DNA from: JBCCCJ01 sp039029315
GTDB taxonomy: Bacteria; Bacteroidota; Bacteroidia; J057
Reading direction: 5' to 3'
DNA: 27,204 nt
NCBI GenBank assembly: GCA_039029315.1
Contig: JBCCGK010000135.1
Span: forward strand, 1-27,204
Shown: positions 17,496 to 25,786 of the stretch, piece by piece
How the letters are laid out: each line of letters opens with the position of its first letter
How positions within the stretch are numbered: the first letter of the stretch is position 1
The notes under the pieces: model-generated
Databases searched by the model: none
What the model was told of the DNA's origin: nothing
Seen by the model: the letters and a program-made list of their open reading frames with translations, nothing else
Program-made: the position numbers and the translations under genes

Positions 17496-18038
17496 ATGAG
17501 TAACAAAATATTGGTGGCATATGCCCTCAAGGACAAACAGGCTGTCACTACCTATATCATTACTCCTTTGACCCAGGAAGGACTTGAGGTATGGGATTAT
17601 ACCGAAGACATCCTATTGGGAGACAGCATGATCCAATCGATCTCCACCGCAATGGGGGAAGCTGATTATGGCATTCTCATTGTCAGTCCGCATTTGTTAG
17701 GCGAACATTGGTCCCGGGAGATGTTCAGAGCACTCCTGAGTCTTGATAGTCTGTCCAACAAACGCCTCCTCCCAGTCTGGTATCAGCTTGACTATGAGGT
17801 AATCGCCCGTGATTTCCCATTGTTGAAGGATCGCAAGCCTGCCTTGGCAAGTGATGGGTGGCAAGAGGTTTTTCGTCACATCATGAAGGTGGTGGCCCAG
17901 AGAACTCCCACACCGGAGATTGTAGATTCTTTGCCTGCAAAGCCTGAGGCCCCCACTCGTTCTGGCGATCGATATCAGGCCGGAAGAGACATCAAGATTA
18001 TCAAATCCGATAACATAGAAGGCGGAATACAGATGTAA
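17496..18038 (+). CDS. TIR-domain effector with C-terminal signalling tag
   Basis: A 180-residue protein. Residues 3-130 form a TIR domain: strand A (KILVAYALKDK, a divergent box 1), the GLEVWDYTEDILLGDSMIQSIS BB-loop region, strand ADYGILIVSPHLL, then HWSREMFRALL with E75 at the position of the catalytic glutamate of NAD-cleaving TIRs. LLPVWYQL follows. A Pro-rich linker (135-155) leads to a tail at 162-180, AGRDIKIIKSDNIEGGIQM, that recurs at the start of the next protein. Known bacterial TIR effectors degrade NAD or make signalling nucleotides when clustered, so a death-effector role is inferred. The next gene begins 24 bp downstream and is surely co-transcribed. Box 1 lacks the usual FISYS and the catalytic Glu is assigned by position only. 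Confidence 0.8.
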   Translation: MSNKILVAYALKDKQAVTTYIITPLTQEGLEVWDYTEDILLGDSMIQSISTAMGEADYGILIVSPHLLGEHWSREMFRALLSLDSLSNKRLLPVWYQLDYEVIARDFPLLKDRKPALASDGWQEVFRHIMKVVAQRTPTPEIVDSLPAKPEAPTRSGDRYQAGRDIKIIKSDNIEGGIQM

Positions 18039-18062
18039 GCGAGCATTTACACACACCCAAAC

Positions 18063-20789
18063 ATGGAAGAACCTACTAGCAAGACTATCGAGGCTGGCAG
18101 AGACGTAAAAATCGTTGAAGTAGAAAACCTGAGCGGAGATATCCATCTGCACTCTGAAGAGAGTCGTCCTGATTTTCAGGAAGTGAATGTAGATCGCTAT
18201 GGGACGGAGGCCTACGTAGCCCCTATCCAAAGCCATGAAGCTCTGGAGAAGTTGATGTCAGAATCTCTCATCATCTTGGGAGGAAATGTTGACTTCGACC
18301 AGTTGTCATTTGCCAAACACCTGGCTTTCGAATTCAAGAATCGACGGTCAAGACCCTATCAGGTCAAGGAGCGATTGTATGCTTCTCAGGCCTATAGCAT
18401 CTTTCCGCTGATTGAGCAGCAGGAACAAGAAGAAAAAGAAGGTGGCCGAATTCTTATCTTCAATGAAACAAGTCCGCAAGAATTTTCCTTTGATATAGAG
18501 CGGCTCCACCAAATCCTTCGAAAGACAGGCAATGCAGCCATCCTGTGCTCAAGGAGGCCTGAGCAAGCCTGGAAGATGACGGAGGCTGATCATCATTTTT
18601 GGTATCATCTTGGAAAAGGACTCTCCTATCAGTCCAGCGATCTGACTCAGATGATGGTGCGAAAACTCAACAGCAATGAGTACCATTGGGGAGCCTGGAT
18701 CGAGCGACAGAACTGGGAAGAAGCAGGAGCGAACATGCGTGCCTTTCCTCTTCACAGCATTGCGAGTCAATTTTCCACGCCAGAGGAAATCAATCTGTTT
18801 TTGAGGTTTCTGGCGAGAGATTTTTATGATGAAAAACCTACTGAAGAAGAATTGGAAGGCTTGATTCAGCGGTCCAAAAAAGGAAAAAGCAGCAATCGGC
18901 TCAACCAATGGTTCAATTCTCTGGACACCAAACAACAAATGATCACCATCGTGGCGCATGTGTTCGAGGGAATATTTGATGATCAACTCTTTGGAATCAT
19001 CGAACGCTTAAGGAATAGCGTTTGGCAACGATTGGATCAGGAGTTGGGAATACTGGATTATCAGGATCTCGAATTCATGTTTGACTTTGTAAATCTGGAA
19101 CAGGTGGGAGAAGAACAGTACATCATTTCCCCTCGCTACTCTGATCAGCGATTTAAGTTCCTGGAGATCAGCTGGAAAAGCCACAAAAGACGGATCATGG
19201 AGGTCCTCAAGATGATGGTCCAAATCGTCACGGAATCTGTGTCCAGTCATGTGATTGATCTGGAATTGTTTGGCACCAAAACCAAACGAAGAATTTTGCG
19301 CAATCAAATCAGCGAGGCTTTGAGCGATATCGGTCGGATATCCCAACGGGTAGTGGACGTACATCTGCTCCGACTTGCAGCCAACAATCAAGCGGGTGTA
19401 CACCTGGTAGCGGCAAAAGCCATGGCAAAATGGCGAGAGGTGAATGACGAGCATTTATTCAAATTTCTGGAGCGCTGGAATCGAAGTGATGATGTCAGGA
19501 AATTGATCAGAAGTCTGGGCACACAAATTGACTTGAAGGTGGAATCTGTTGGGGGCAGATCGGCCCAGGAAACCATTGATGCTACCCTAACCATTGTTCT
19601 GGGATTTGCTGCGACTTATGACCGTCCCAATCATATGCCTGAACAGCTGCATGAATCCCTGAAGCGCCTGATCTATAGCTATCAATTGACTGTCAGAAGG
19701 AGTCTGAGGGATTTTACGCTCCCACTCATCATTCGGTATCATACGAGTCAGTTATTTGAATCTGGCAGAGGGACCTTGAATCAATTGTTGAAATATCGGG
19801 ATTACCATCCGGCCATTATCCAGGGATTGATTGATGCCTATACAGACACCCCGGTTCTGGTAAAGGAGATTCTGTATAGGTGGCTAGAAAATTGTGTCAA
19901 GAATCCGAACCACCAAACGGGCAAACTCAATAAGAGAGATCATGTCCTGCATCTGATCATCGAGATTTTCAGATTGATCCCCTATCAGGCAGAGGGCATT
20001 CAGGTCATCAGCGTCATGCATGCCTATGAAGAGTTCAGCAAATTGCGAAAGACAGAACACCAGGCAAAGATTCGGCAGCATCTCATCATGTCGATGCTGG
20101 ACCTGATTGAGCAAAATGTCCATCAAGCCAGTCTGGACCCAGAGACCTTGCTCAACAATATTGGTGTTGATGAAAAAGAGCTGATCATCAGCGAATTGGG
20201 CGAGAGAATTCTATCAGATCGTGCGCATCAGGAAGGAGGAGATGAACAAATCGAGGAGGAAGATCGCCAGTATTCTCTCTGGGTCACTTCTCCCAGACCG
20301 ATCCTACCCTTGGAAAATCTGATCAAAAAATGGCTGGTTCATTCTAGTGCTGGCGTTGCCCAGATTGCAACTGTGGTTTGGCTCAAGTATATCTTCAAAA
20401 TGAATCAGGATGATCTCCTTCGCCTCACGAAATTGAGACGGGATCGCGCAGAAAAGCTTCGATTGGAACAAGAAAAACTGGAAAAACGAATGCATGCCAA
20501 ACCCTTGTATATGCTTCCCAGTCAGGTGGATGGCATCCCCGAAGAAAAGGCGACCATCGATGTAAAATTAAAAATCAAAGGCGCTGCGCTTCTGCATCGC
20601 TTGAATGGGGCAGAAAAACAATTTTTGAGAACCATTCTCCCGGCAAGTGCACACTCTCATGTCTTCTCCAAAGAAGCAATCAAAGCGCTCGTCAAGGAAT
20701 TGAAGGAACATCCTGAAGGGAGAAATAGAGATCTGGATTTTGGCAAAATCGAAAAAGCCCTGAATACGATTTTTATTTTTAAGAAATGA
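18063..20789 (+). CDS. Tagged pseudo-STAND receptor-like protein
   Basis: A 908-residue protein. Residues 8-29 (AGRDVKIVEVENLSGDIHL) match the tail of the adjacent TIR protein: nine identities and about five conservative changes over 19 positions. Residues about 52-170 look like a STAND-type NTPase core: YVAPIQSHEALEKL, then LIILGGNVDFDQLSFAKHLA where Walker A should be, RILIFNE as Walker B strand and AAILCSRRPEQAW like sensor 1. The GxxGxGKS/T loop is replaced by GGNVDFDQLS, so ATP binding is probably lost. The remaining about 700 residues are helical and HEAT-like, with a charged coiled-coil-like stretch near 790-820. It is likely the sensor/scaffold that recruits the TIR protein by its tag. 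STAND ancestry is my inference from spacing and fold pattern. Confidence 0.65.
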   Translation: MEEPTSKTIEAGRDVKIVEVENLSGDIHLHSEESRPDFQEVNVDRYGTEAYVAPIQSHEALEKLMSESLIILGGNVDFDQLSFAKHLAFEFKNRRSRPYQVKERLYASQAYSIFPLIEQQEQEEKEGGRILIFNETSPQEFSFDIERLHQILRKTGNAAILCSRRPEQAWKMTEADHHFWYHLGKGLSYQSSDLTQMMVRKLNSNEYHWGAWIERQNWEEAGANMRAFPLHSIASQFSTPEEINLFLRFLARDFYDEKPTEEELEGLIQRSKKGKSSNRLNQWFNSLDTKQQMITIVAHVFEGIFDDQLFGIIERLRNSVWQRLDQELGILDYQDLEFMFDFVNLEQVGEEQYIISPRYSDQRFKFLEISWKSHKRRIMEVLKMMVQIVTESVSSHVIDLELFGTKTKRRILRNQISEALSDIGRISQRVVDVHLLRLAANNQAGVHLVAAKAMAKWREVNDEHLFKFLERWNRSDDVRKLIRSLGTQIDLKVESVGGRSAQETIDATLTIVLGFAATYDRPNHMPEQLHESLKRLIYSYQLTVRRSLRDFTLPLIIRYHTSQLFESGRGTLNQLLKYRDYHPAIIQGLIDAYTDTPVLVKEILYRWLENCVKNPNHQTGKLNKRDHVLHLIIEIFRLIPYQAEGIQVISVMHAYEEFSKLRKTEHQAKIRQHLIMSMLDLIEQNVHQASLDPETLLNNIGVDEKELIISELGERILSDRAHQEGGDEQIEEEDRQYSLWVTSPRPILPLENLIKKWLVHSSAGVAQIATVVWLKYIFKMNQDDLLRLTKLRRDRAEKLRLEQEKLEKRMHAKPLYMLPSQVDGIPEEKATIDVKLKIKGAALLHRLNGAEKQFLRTILPASAHSHVFSKEAIKALVKELKEHPEGRNRDLDFGKIEKALNTIFIFKK

Positions 20790-20905
20790 GGAGGATGCCC
20801 CATACAGGCGCCCGATTCTCGGCTCATTCAAGCCTTCTAAACAAGCAATCGCTTTCCAATCCATGAATAGACAGGTTCTTCACCATCAACCCATCATCAA
20901 CTGAT

Positions 20906-21628
20906 ATGCCTGATTACGATCTCTTCCTTTCCTACTCTCATGCGGACAAGGAACTCGCAGACGCCCTCGTCTCCGGTCTGGAACAAGAAGGCCTGCGCGT
21001 TTGGATAGACACCTTCGAAATCGAATTTGGAGACAGCATCACTGAACAGATCAATGCAGGGCTGGCTCAATCGCGATATGGGCTTGTCCTCATCAGTCCC
21101 GCTTATCTCCAAAGTCAGTGGGCGAAGACGGAGTTGTTTGCCTTTTTCAAAAAGCAGATGACATTTGGCAACAAACAACTGATTCCGATTTGGCACAAAA
21201 TCTCCTTGCAAGATATGCTCACCTATCTCCCGATGCAGGCGGATTTCAAAGCCTTGTTAATTGAGGATGTATCTGCTGTCCCGCAAGCGGTACAAGAAAT
21301 AACAGGAGTGGTCACTCGGGCTTCTCGCAAACGAAATCGCAAGAGAGGTCGCGATACTCCCTTTCCAACCGACACAGCAGATGACAAGACCTCCTCCCTG
21401 CTAGAGCAAGGCAAACTATTGGTGGAACAGGGACAGATTGCTGAAGCGATCAGCTTTATCAGGCAACATCTTGAGCTGAAGGCTCCAACAAAGACGATCC
21501 TGTCTTCGCTCTCTGCCCGCTTCCACCAAATGGAGAGGAGCCAACAGCAAGGCGTCCTGTCAAACGAAAATTCTCAACTGGAATACAACAAAATTGTCAA
21601 GGCTTTGTTGGAGATTTTGTCTTCTTGA
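20906..21628 (+). CDS. TIR domain fused to EAD11-like adaptor domain
   Basis: A 240-residue protein. Residues 4-125 are a canonical TIR domain: DLFLSYSHADK box 1, RVWIDTFEIEFGDSITEQI, RYGLVLISPAYLQSQWAKTELFAFF with E76 at the catalytic position, and LIPIWHKI. A basic linker (about 138-149, RASRKRNRKRGR) leads to residues about 165-240, which match effector-associated domain 11: LLVEQGQIAEAISFI, then LSSLSARFHQMERSQQQGVLS and a LEYNKIVKALLEIL end. EADs are homotypic adaptors that connect effectors to matching sensor proteins in counter-invader systems. No second EAD11 is seen in the window, so the partner may lie elsewhere. It starts 116 bp after the pseudo-STAND gene and may belong to the same transcript. 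Confidence 0.85.
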   Translation: MPDYDLFLSYSHADKELADALVSGLEQEGLRVWIDTFEIEFGDSITEQINAGLAQSRYGLVLISPAYLQSQWAKTELFAFFKKQMTFGNKQLIPIWHKISLQDMLTYLPMQADFKALLIEDVSAVPQAVQEITGVVTRASRKRNRKRGRDTPFPTDTADDKTSSLLEQGKLLVEQGQIAEAISFIRQHLELKAPTKTILSSLSARFHQMERSQQQGVLSNENSQLEYNKIVKALLEILSS

Positions 21629-21910
21629 TGGTTGGTATGCAATTCAGCACATTGCTTATTCAAGGAGATTATTGACTACATAACACTTTGCAATTTGATG
21701 AATTTTTGGGATATTGATCACGAAAATAGTAAGCATTGACATTTACTGTTTCTCTTTGCCCTAAATAGTATTCCCAAATATGTCCTGGCAGCATTGGATA
21801 AGGTTGGGTGGGGAGGACTCACATGCGTTGAACATCGATTATCAATTCATACTTATTTAATCTAAACAAGGGAAACCAAGTTCGTTCTACCCAATCAAAA
21901 AAGGAATCTC
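21629..21910 (+). promoter_or_regulatory. AT-rich intergenic region before OLD gene, possible promoter
   Basis: These 282 bases hold no gene. Base composition shifts to AT-rich here. A TTGACA (21736-21741) and a TAAATA (21762-21767) are 20 bp apart, which fits the Bacteroidota -33/-7 spacing, although the -7 box lacks the usual TTTG. They are about 145 bp before the OLD start, so the match is tentative. Confidence 0.3.
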
Positions 21911-23701
21911 ATGAAAATCCATGATATATCAATCAAGAATTTTCGAGGAATTCAGTTGCTCGAAAATTTAGGATGTGGACAAATTAACACCTATGTCGGA
22001 AAGAACGATTCAGGAAAATCCACAATCTTGAAAGCTCTATCTGCTTTCTTCAATAATGAATTTACAAATAAAGATGTCTACTATGGAATAAGTGATGGAC
22101 AATTCACAGAAATAAAAGTCCGATTTGAACCGAATTTCTCCATCAATAATTTAGCCTCGGACGAAGAAGGAAAAATATCATTAGTCAAAAGATTTTCATT
22201 TAGTGGCACAAGCGGCAAACCTAAAGGGCAATTGTTCTATGAATGCTATGATATAGACACAGAAGACCATCAAAATTGTTGGGGTAAAAAGGAAACTGAA
22301 TTGAATAACAGTCTTCAAAGCTTAGGTGTTGAATTTTCAAGATCTGGGAGGGGGGTCACTAATTTAAGTAAAATAGAACAAATTGACCAGGCAACTCTAA
22401 CAGTAGGTAGGACATTAATCATGCATCCTGCGGAGGAATTTATTAAAAATATAAATAAGGCATATGTAGATTTTGAATTCCCTGAATTTTCCCTTTTTGA
22501 CGCTGAACAAAATCTTAATGTTGGTTCGACAGATTTTCAAAATCAATTCAAGCCGATTGCTACAGAATCATTAAATAACAACAGTGGGTTAACTGAACAA
22601 ATTGAAACAAATGTCAAAGCTGATCTTGAAAATGAATTCAATGAGATCACTTTATTAATGCAAAAGAATGTTCCTGACTTAGAAAAAATAAACACTGATG
22701 TAAACTGTAATTGGAAAAATCTGGTCAAATTCGACCTAAGCTTGAAATTTAGGTCTGAAGCATTTAATATTCCAATTTCTCATAAAGGAACTGGTTTCAA
22801 AAGACTATTGATGGTTGCTTATTTTGAATACCTGGCACAGAAGCAAAACAAGCGAAATCAAATTTTTGGAATTGAAGAACCTGAGACATATTTACATCCA
22901 GAGTTACAATTCGATCTACTTTCTTCCATCATAACACTTTCTGATGACAGCCAATTTTTCCTAACAACTCATTCTCCAATATTTGCAGGTGCGACAGATG
23001 ATAGTAATATCGTAATTGTAAAAAAGCCAAATCATAACTCCGAATATCACCATAGTGGAAATACTCATGATATTCTAAACATGGCTATTCAAGAATTGGG
23101 AATTAGACCGAACTACAACTTACTTAATGATAATTACAGAAAAGTAGTATTTGTTGAAGGCTCAAACGATTGTAATTTTTGGAGAATTGCGCTTGAAAAA
23201 ATTACAGGAAGTGTTCCTACAGATATTTTATTTGTTCCTTGTGGAGGCTCTCAGGTTGAATTCTTTGTTAATGCAGACTTATGTCAAAAGATAAATAGGA
23301 GATTCATCGTAATCGTGGATAGTGATAAAGGGGCTGTAGATTTTGCCAGTAAAGACGCAAATAATGCCGCTTTAAAATCAAAAGTTCAAAGTGTCAACGG
23401 CGAATTTGAAATACTCAAAAAAAGAGAGATTGAGAATTACTATCATTTGGAAGCCATTAAGAGATTGCTGCCAAATGTACCTGGAACAATTAACCTTGAC
23501 TCAATAGTTATTGGGGATTACAATGATGTTAAAGACGAAATTCAATCCAAAATTTTGGATATAGAAAGAATCAATTTTAAGAAAAAAAATAATATGAAGA
23601 TTTTTCAAGAAATGACCAGGGAGGAATGGATTGAATCTGCTTTCACAGAGAATGGCTCAACAGATATTCAAAGAATAATTTCTAAAATACTAGAGGAATG
23701 A
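21911..23701 (+). CDS. OLD-family ATPase with TOPRIM nuclease domain
   Basis: A 596-residue ATP-dependent nuclease of the OLD (overcoming lysogenization defect) family. Walker A is GKNDSGKS at residues 30-37. The ABC-type signature region is SHKGTGFKRLLM near 290, Walker B is IFGIEEPETYLHP with E322/E323, and the switch histidine is H354 in TTHSP. A TOPRIM domain follows, with the acidic E416 in VVFVEGSND, D470/D472 in VIVDSDKG, and a KKREIENYYHLEAI segment typical of OLD TOPRIM ends. OLD nucleases such as GajA of Gabija nick or degrade phage DNA. The usual GajB helicase is absent; instead a PD-(D/E)xK-type nuclease gene follows 46 bp later. The gene is much more AT-rich than its neighbours, which suggests recent transfer. 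Confidence 0.9.
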   Translation: MKIHDISIKNFRGIQLLENLGCGQINTYVGKNDSGKSTILKALSAFFNNEFTNKDVYYGISDGQFTEIKVRFEPNFSINNLASDEEGKISLVKRFSFSGTSGKPKGQLFYECYDIDTEDHQNCWGKKETELNNSLQSLGVEFSRSGRGVTNLSKIEQIDQATLTVGRTLIMHPAEEFIKNINKAYVDFEFPEFSLFDAEQNLNVGSTDFQNQFKPIATESLNNNSGLTEQIETNVKADLENEFNEITLLMQKNVPDLEKINTDVNCNWKNLVKFDLSLKFRSEAFNIPISHKGTGFKRLLMVAYFEYLAQKQNKRNQIFGIEEPETYLHPELQFDLLSSIITLSDDSQFFLTTHSPIFAGATDDSNIVIVKKPNHNSEYHHSGNTHDILNMAIQELGIRPNYNLLNDNYRKVVFVEGSNDCNFWRIALEKITGSVPTDILFVPCGGSQVEFFVNADLCQKINRRFIVIVDSDKGAVDFASKDANNAALKSKVQSVNGEFEILKKREIENYYHLEAIKRLLPNVPGTINLDSIVIGDYNDVKDEIQSKILDIERINFKKKNNMKIFQEMTREEWIESAFTENGSTDIQRIISKILEE

Positions 23702-23747
23702 GAGAGGAGATTGCACATGCCTGATCCAGATAGCAGAAATCAATATA

Positions 23748-24806
23748 ATGAAGCGAATATTTTACAGAATAAAACATCGATTTAAGAAAATGCCAATTGC
23801 AAATAATATTAAAGGGAGTTACTTAGAATTCATTATTCGAGAACTTTTAAAGAACTGTGGTTTTTCAAAAGTAAAACCCGATGATTTATATATTTTTCAA
23901 AGAGGAGATTTAACAATGATTCATGGAAAAGGATCAGCTCATGATGCTGATGTTCTGATGAATCCCCCTATCCAAATGCCATTTTCCTTTCCTTTTCGAT
24001 TGAATTTTGAGTGTAAAGCGTATAAGAATAAGATAGGATTAAGTATCGTTCGAAATGCCTTAGGCTTAAGAAATGATATTAACAACTTTGAAATAGTTAC
24101 CAAATCTCAGATTCAATTACGGAGAAATAAAAGAAGAGATTCAAATGCAATTGAAGGTAGACAAAGGTTCAATTATCAAGTGGGTGTAGGATCAATTGAA
24201 GAGTTTACCAATGATGCTTTTGAGTTTTCAGCAAATAACAAAATTCCTCTCATCTCATTAAGATGGATATTCTCAAAAGAAATATGCGACCGGCTTCAAG
24301 AACTGACTCCAAAATACCTAAGGCGATTTAGTCATCAGGAATTATTACAGATAAATTCTTACCTAAAAGGGAAGGAAAATAAAAATGGTCGAAGGTTAGT
24401 AGAAAGTGAAAACAGTAAATTAAGTGAAATATATAAATATATTCAGAGCTTTAAAGACAAGATTCTGATTGGTCTTTTGGAAAGTGGTGATTTATTGTTT
24501 CTAAAGGCGGAACAAGAAATAAATAGAGATGAACTATTCCAGATTGGTGAAAGATTGAAAGCTAAATATCATTACTTACACAATGAAAAGCATAAATGGG
24601 AATTAACAATTAATGATGATTACCTTTTCACCTTTCATTTACCAGAGAAGTTTATGAAAATCTGGGAAAAACAAAACCATAGCCAACAAGAAGCATTAGG
24701 ACTAAAGAGTCAATATTTTCAAAAGTTGATTGTTTTCCTTAGTGATCAGGCCAACCCTTTCCGAATTATTCAGCTTGATAAACAATGGATCGAAGGTTTA
24801 AGCTAA
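23748..24806 (+). CDS. PD-(D/E)xK nuclease-like partner of OLD gene
   Basis: A 352-residue protein. Residues about 20-115 carry the signature order of PD-(D/E)xK nucleases: E27 in KGSYLEFIIRELLKNCGF, D68 in AHDADVL, E88-x-K90 in RLNFECKAY, then the GLSIVRNALGLRNDI helix. This is Mrr/restriction-endonuclease-like. The C-terminal half (about 190-352) is a separate unrecognised domain that includes KILIGLLESGDLLFLKAEQ and a HKWELTINDDYLFTFHLPEKF beta segment. The start is uncertain: ATG 23748 gives a basic leader (MKRIFYRIKHRFKK), while ATG 23790 would start at MPIANNIKG. It lies just after the OLD gene and shares its low G+C, so the two are likely one acquired unit. The nuclease fold is well supported; antiviral use is inferred. 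Confidence 0.75.
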   Translation: MKRIFYRIKHRFKKMPIANNIKGSYLEFIIRELLKNCGFSKVKPDDLYIFQRGDLTMIHGKGSAHDADVLMNPPIQMPFSFPFRLNFECKAYKNKIGLSIVRNALGLRNDINNFEIVTKSQIQLRRNKRRDSNAIEGRQRFNYQVGVGSIEEFTNDAFEFSANNKIPLISLRWIFSKEICDRLQELTPKYLRRFSHQELLQINSYLKGKENKNGRRLVESENSKLSEIYKYIQSFKDKILIGLLESGDLLFLKAEQEINRDELFQIGERLKAKYHYLHNEKHKWELTINDDYLFTFHLPEKFMKIWEKQNHSQQEALGLKSQYFQKLIVFLSDQANPFRIIQLDKQWIEGLS

Positions 24807-24819
24807 AAACAGAATTTCA

Positions 24820-25782
24820 ATGGAAAAAGATGAAAAAATAATCCACGATTCTGCAAATCTGCCGAATAGTGAATATGTCAGTCAATTGGAGGGTGACTCC
24901 TTGACTCCTCCTCCACTACATTTGGCAGGGAGTAATCCGATACAGCTTCAGGATCGAGATAAAAAGCAAGAATTGATCGACAAAGGTCAGGATGAACTCA
25001 ATCGTAGAATTGAAGCTGGCGGCCCTCCCTCAGACGGGTCCGGAGAGTGGGGCGCAGATGCAGATGATAGGGGAACAAGCGACTACGCCAATCATTATAT
25101 GTTTGGACGGGTGGCCCTTGCGGCAGAAACCATGGGCTATACAAATGCAGCCAGACATATGCGCCACTATTTGGGCAATACTGGAAATCCCCTCGAAGTC
25201 AATGTAGATAGCATGCTCAGAGATGTAGAGCCCTTTAGTCTCGCCTATGACAATTATATCCCAGAAGTTAAGTCCAAGGTGAACGATTATGTCAAAAATC
25301 TGAACCAAAGCCTTGATGAGCCGAAAGAGGTGAGTTTTACAGGAACCCGCTCCTCAAGTGTATACTGTGGAAAAGGAGATTCCCCGGATTGGTTTTATGC
25401 CATTGGAGGATTTACGCATTGGTGGACAGCAGATGTTACGGTATCTCAAAGTAGAGATTCGAACACCTATGATGTAGAAATAAAAATGAAGATCCATATA
25501 AAAGACAGATACAATTGGGACAAAGGCAAATCTGTCAATATTGGTCCTTTGGAAATTAAAGATAAACAATTAGGAAGATTACATGAGGTCGGTTTGGCAA
25601 AAGAGTACGATGTATTCGGCGAATCCTCTATCAGGAGGATCAATTACACTGTCGAACATACTGATACATTCACAGACAATCCAGAGCAAATCGATAGTGA
25701 TATCAATGAAAGAGAAGGAACGCGGTCTGATCCATTAAGAAATCGCGGTCGCGCACCCATCCCAGGAAGAAACAGGAAGTAA
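24820..25782 (+). CDS. Putative secreted toxin with TPPPL-type leader motif
   Basis: A 320-residue protein without signal peptide. The N-terminal 45 residues include SLTPPPLHLAGSNPIQL (27-43), a motif resembling the leader segments of Bacteroidota proteins near DUF4157/eCIS-like toxins, although DUF4157 itself is missing. A Gly/Asp-rich linker (65-88) follows, then a helical block (90-160: NHYMFGRVALAAETMGYTNAARHMRHYL). Next is an aromatic beta-rich domain (173-285) with DWFYAIGGFTHWWTADV and IKDRYNWDKGK. The DxYN[WF] signature recalls the colicin M-type DxYD, but the following His-Arg pair is not obvious, so that relation is weak. The last 35 residues are basic and Pro-rich. It is followed 4 bp later by a small lipoprotein, as expected for toxin/immunity pairs. 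G+C returns to the local norm here. Confidence 0.55.
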   Translation: MEKDEKIIHDSANLPNSEYVSQLEGDSLTPPPLHLAGSNPIQLQDRDKKQELIDKGQDELNRRIEAGGPPSDGSGEWGADADDRGTSDYANHYMFGRVALAAETMGYTNAARHMRHYLGNTGNPLEVNVDSMLRDVEPFSLAYDNYIPEVKSKVNDYVKNLNQSLDEPKEVSFTGTRSSSVYCGKGDSPDWFYAIGGFTHWWTADVTVSQSRDSNTYDVEIKMKIHIKDRYNWDKGKSVNIGPLEIKDKQLGRLHEVGLAKEYDVFGESSIRRINYTVEHTDTFTDNPEQIDSDINEREGTRSDPLRNRGRAPIPGRNRK

Positions 25783-25786
25783 GGTC

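Noticed and set aside
17496..21628. Thoeris or VMAP/caspase system
   Set aside because: There is no SIR2-type ThsA, SLOG domain, VMAP core or caspase-like protein next to the TIR genes.
21911..24806. Gabija system
   Set aside because: The OLD gene resembles GajA, but the partner has PD-(D/E)xK motifs and none of the helicase motifs of GajB.
24820..25782. Confident colicin M or DUF4157 assignment
   Set aside because: The DxYN motif and TPPPL leader are suggestive, but the HR pair and the HExxH-type DUF4157 core are missing.
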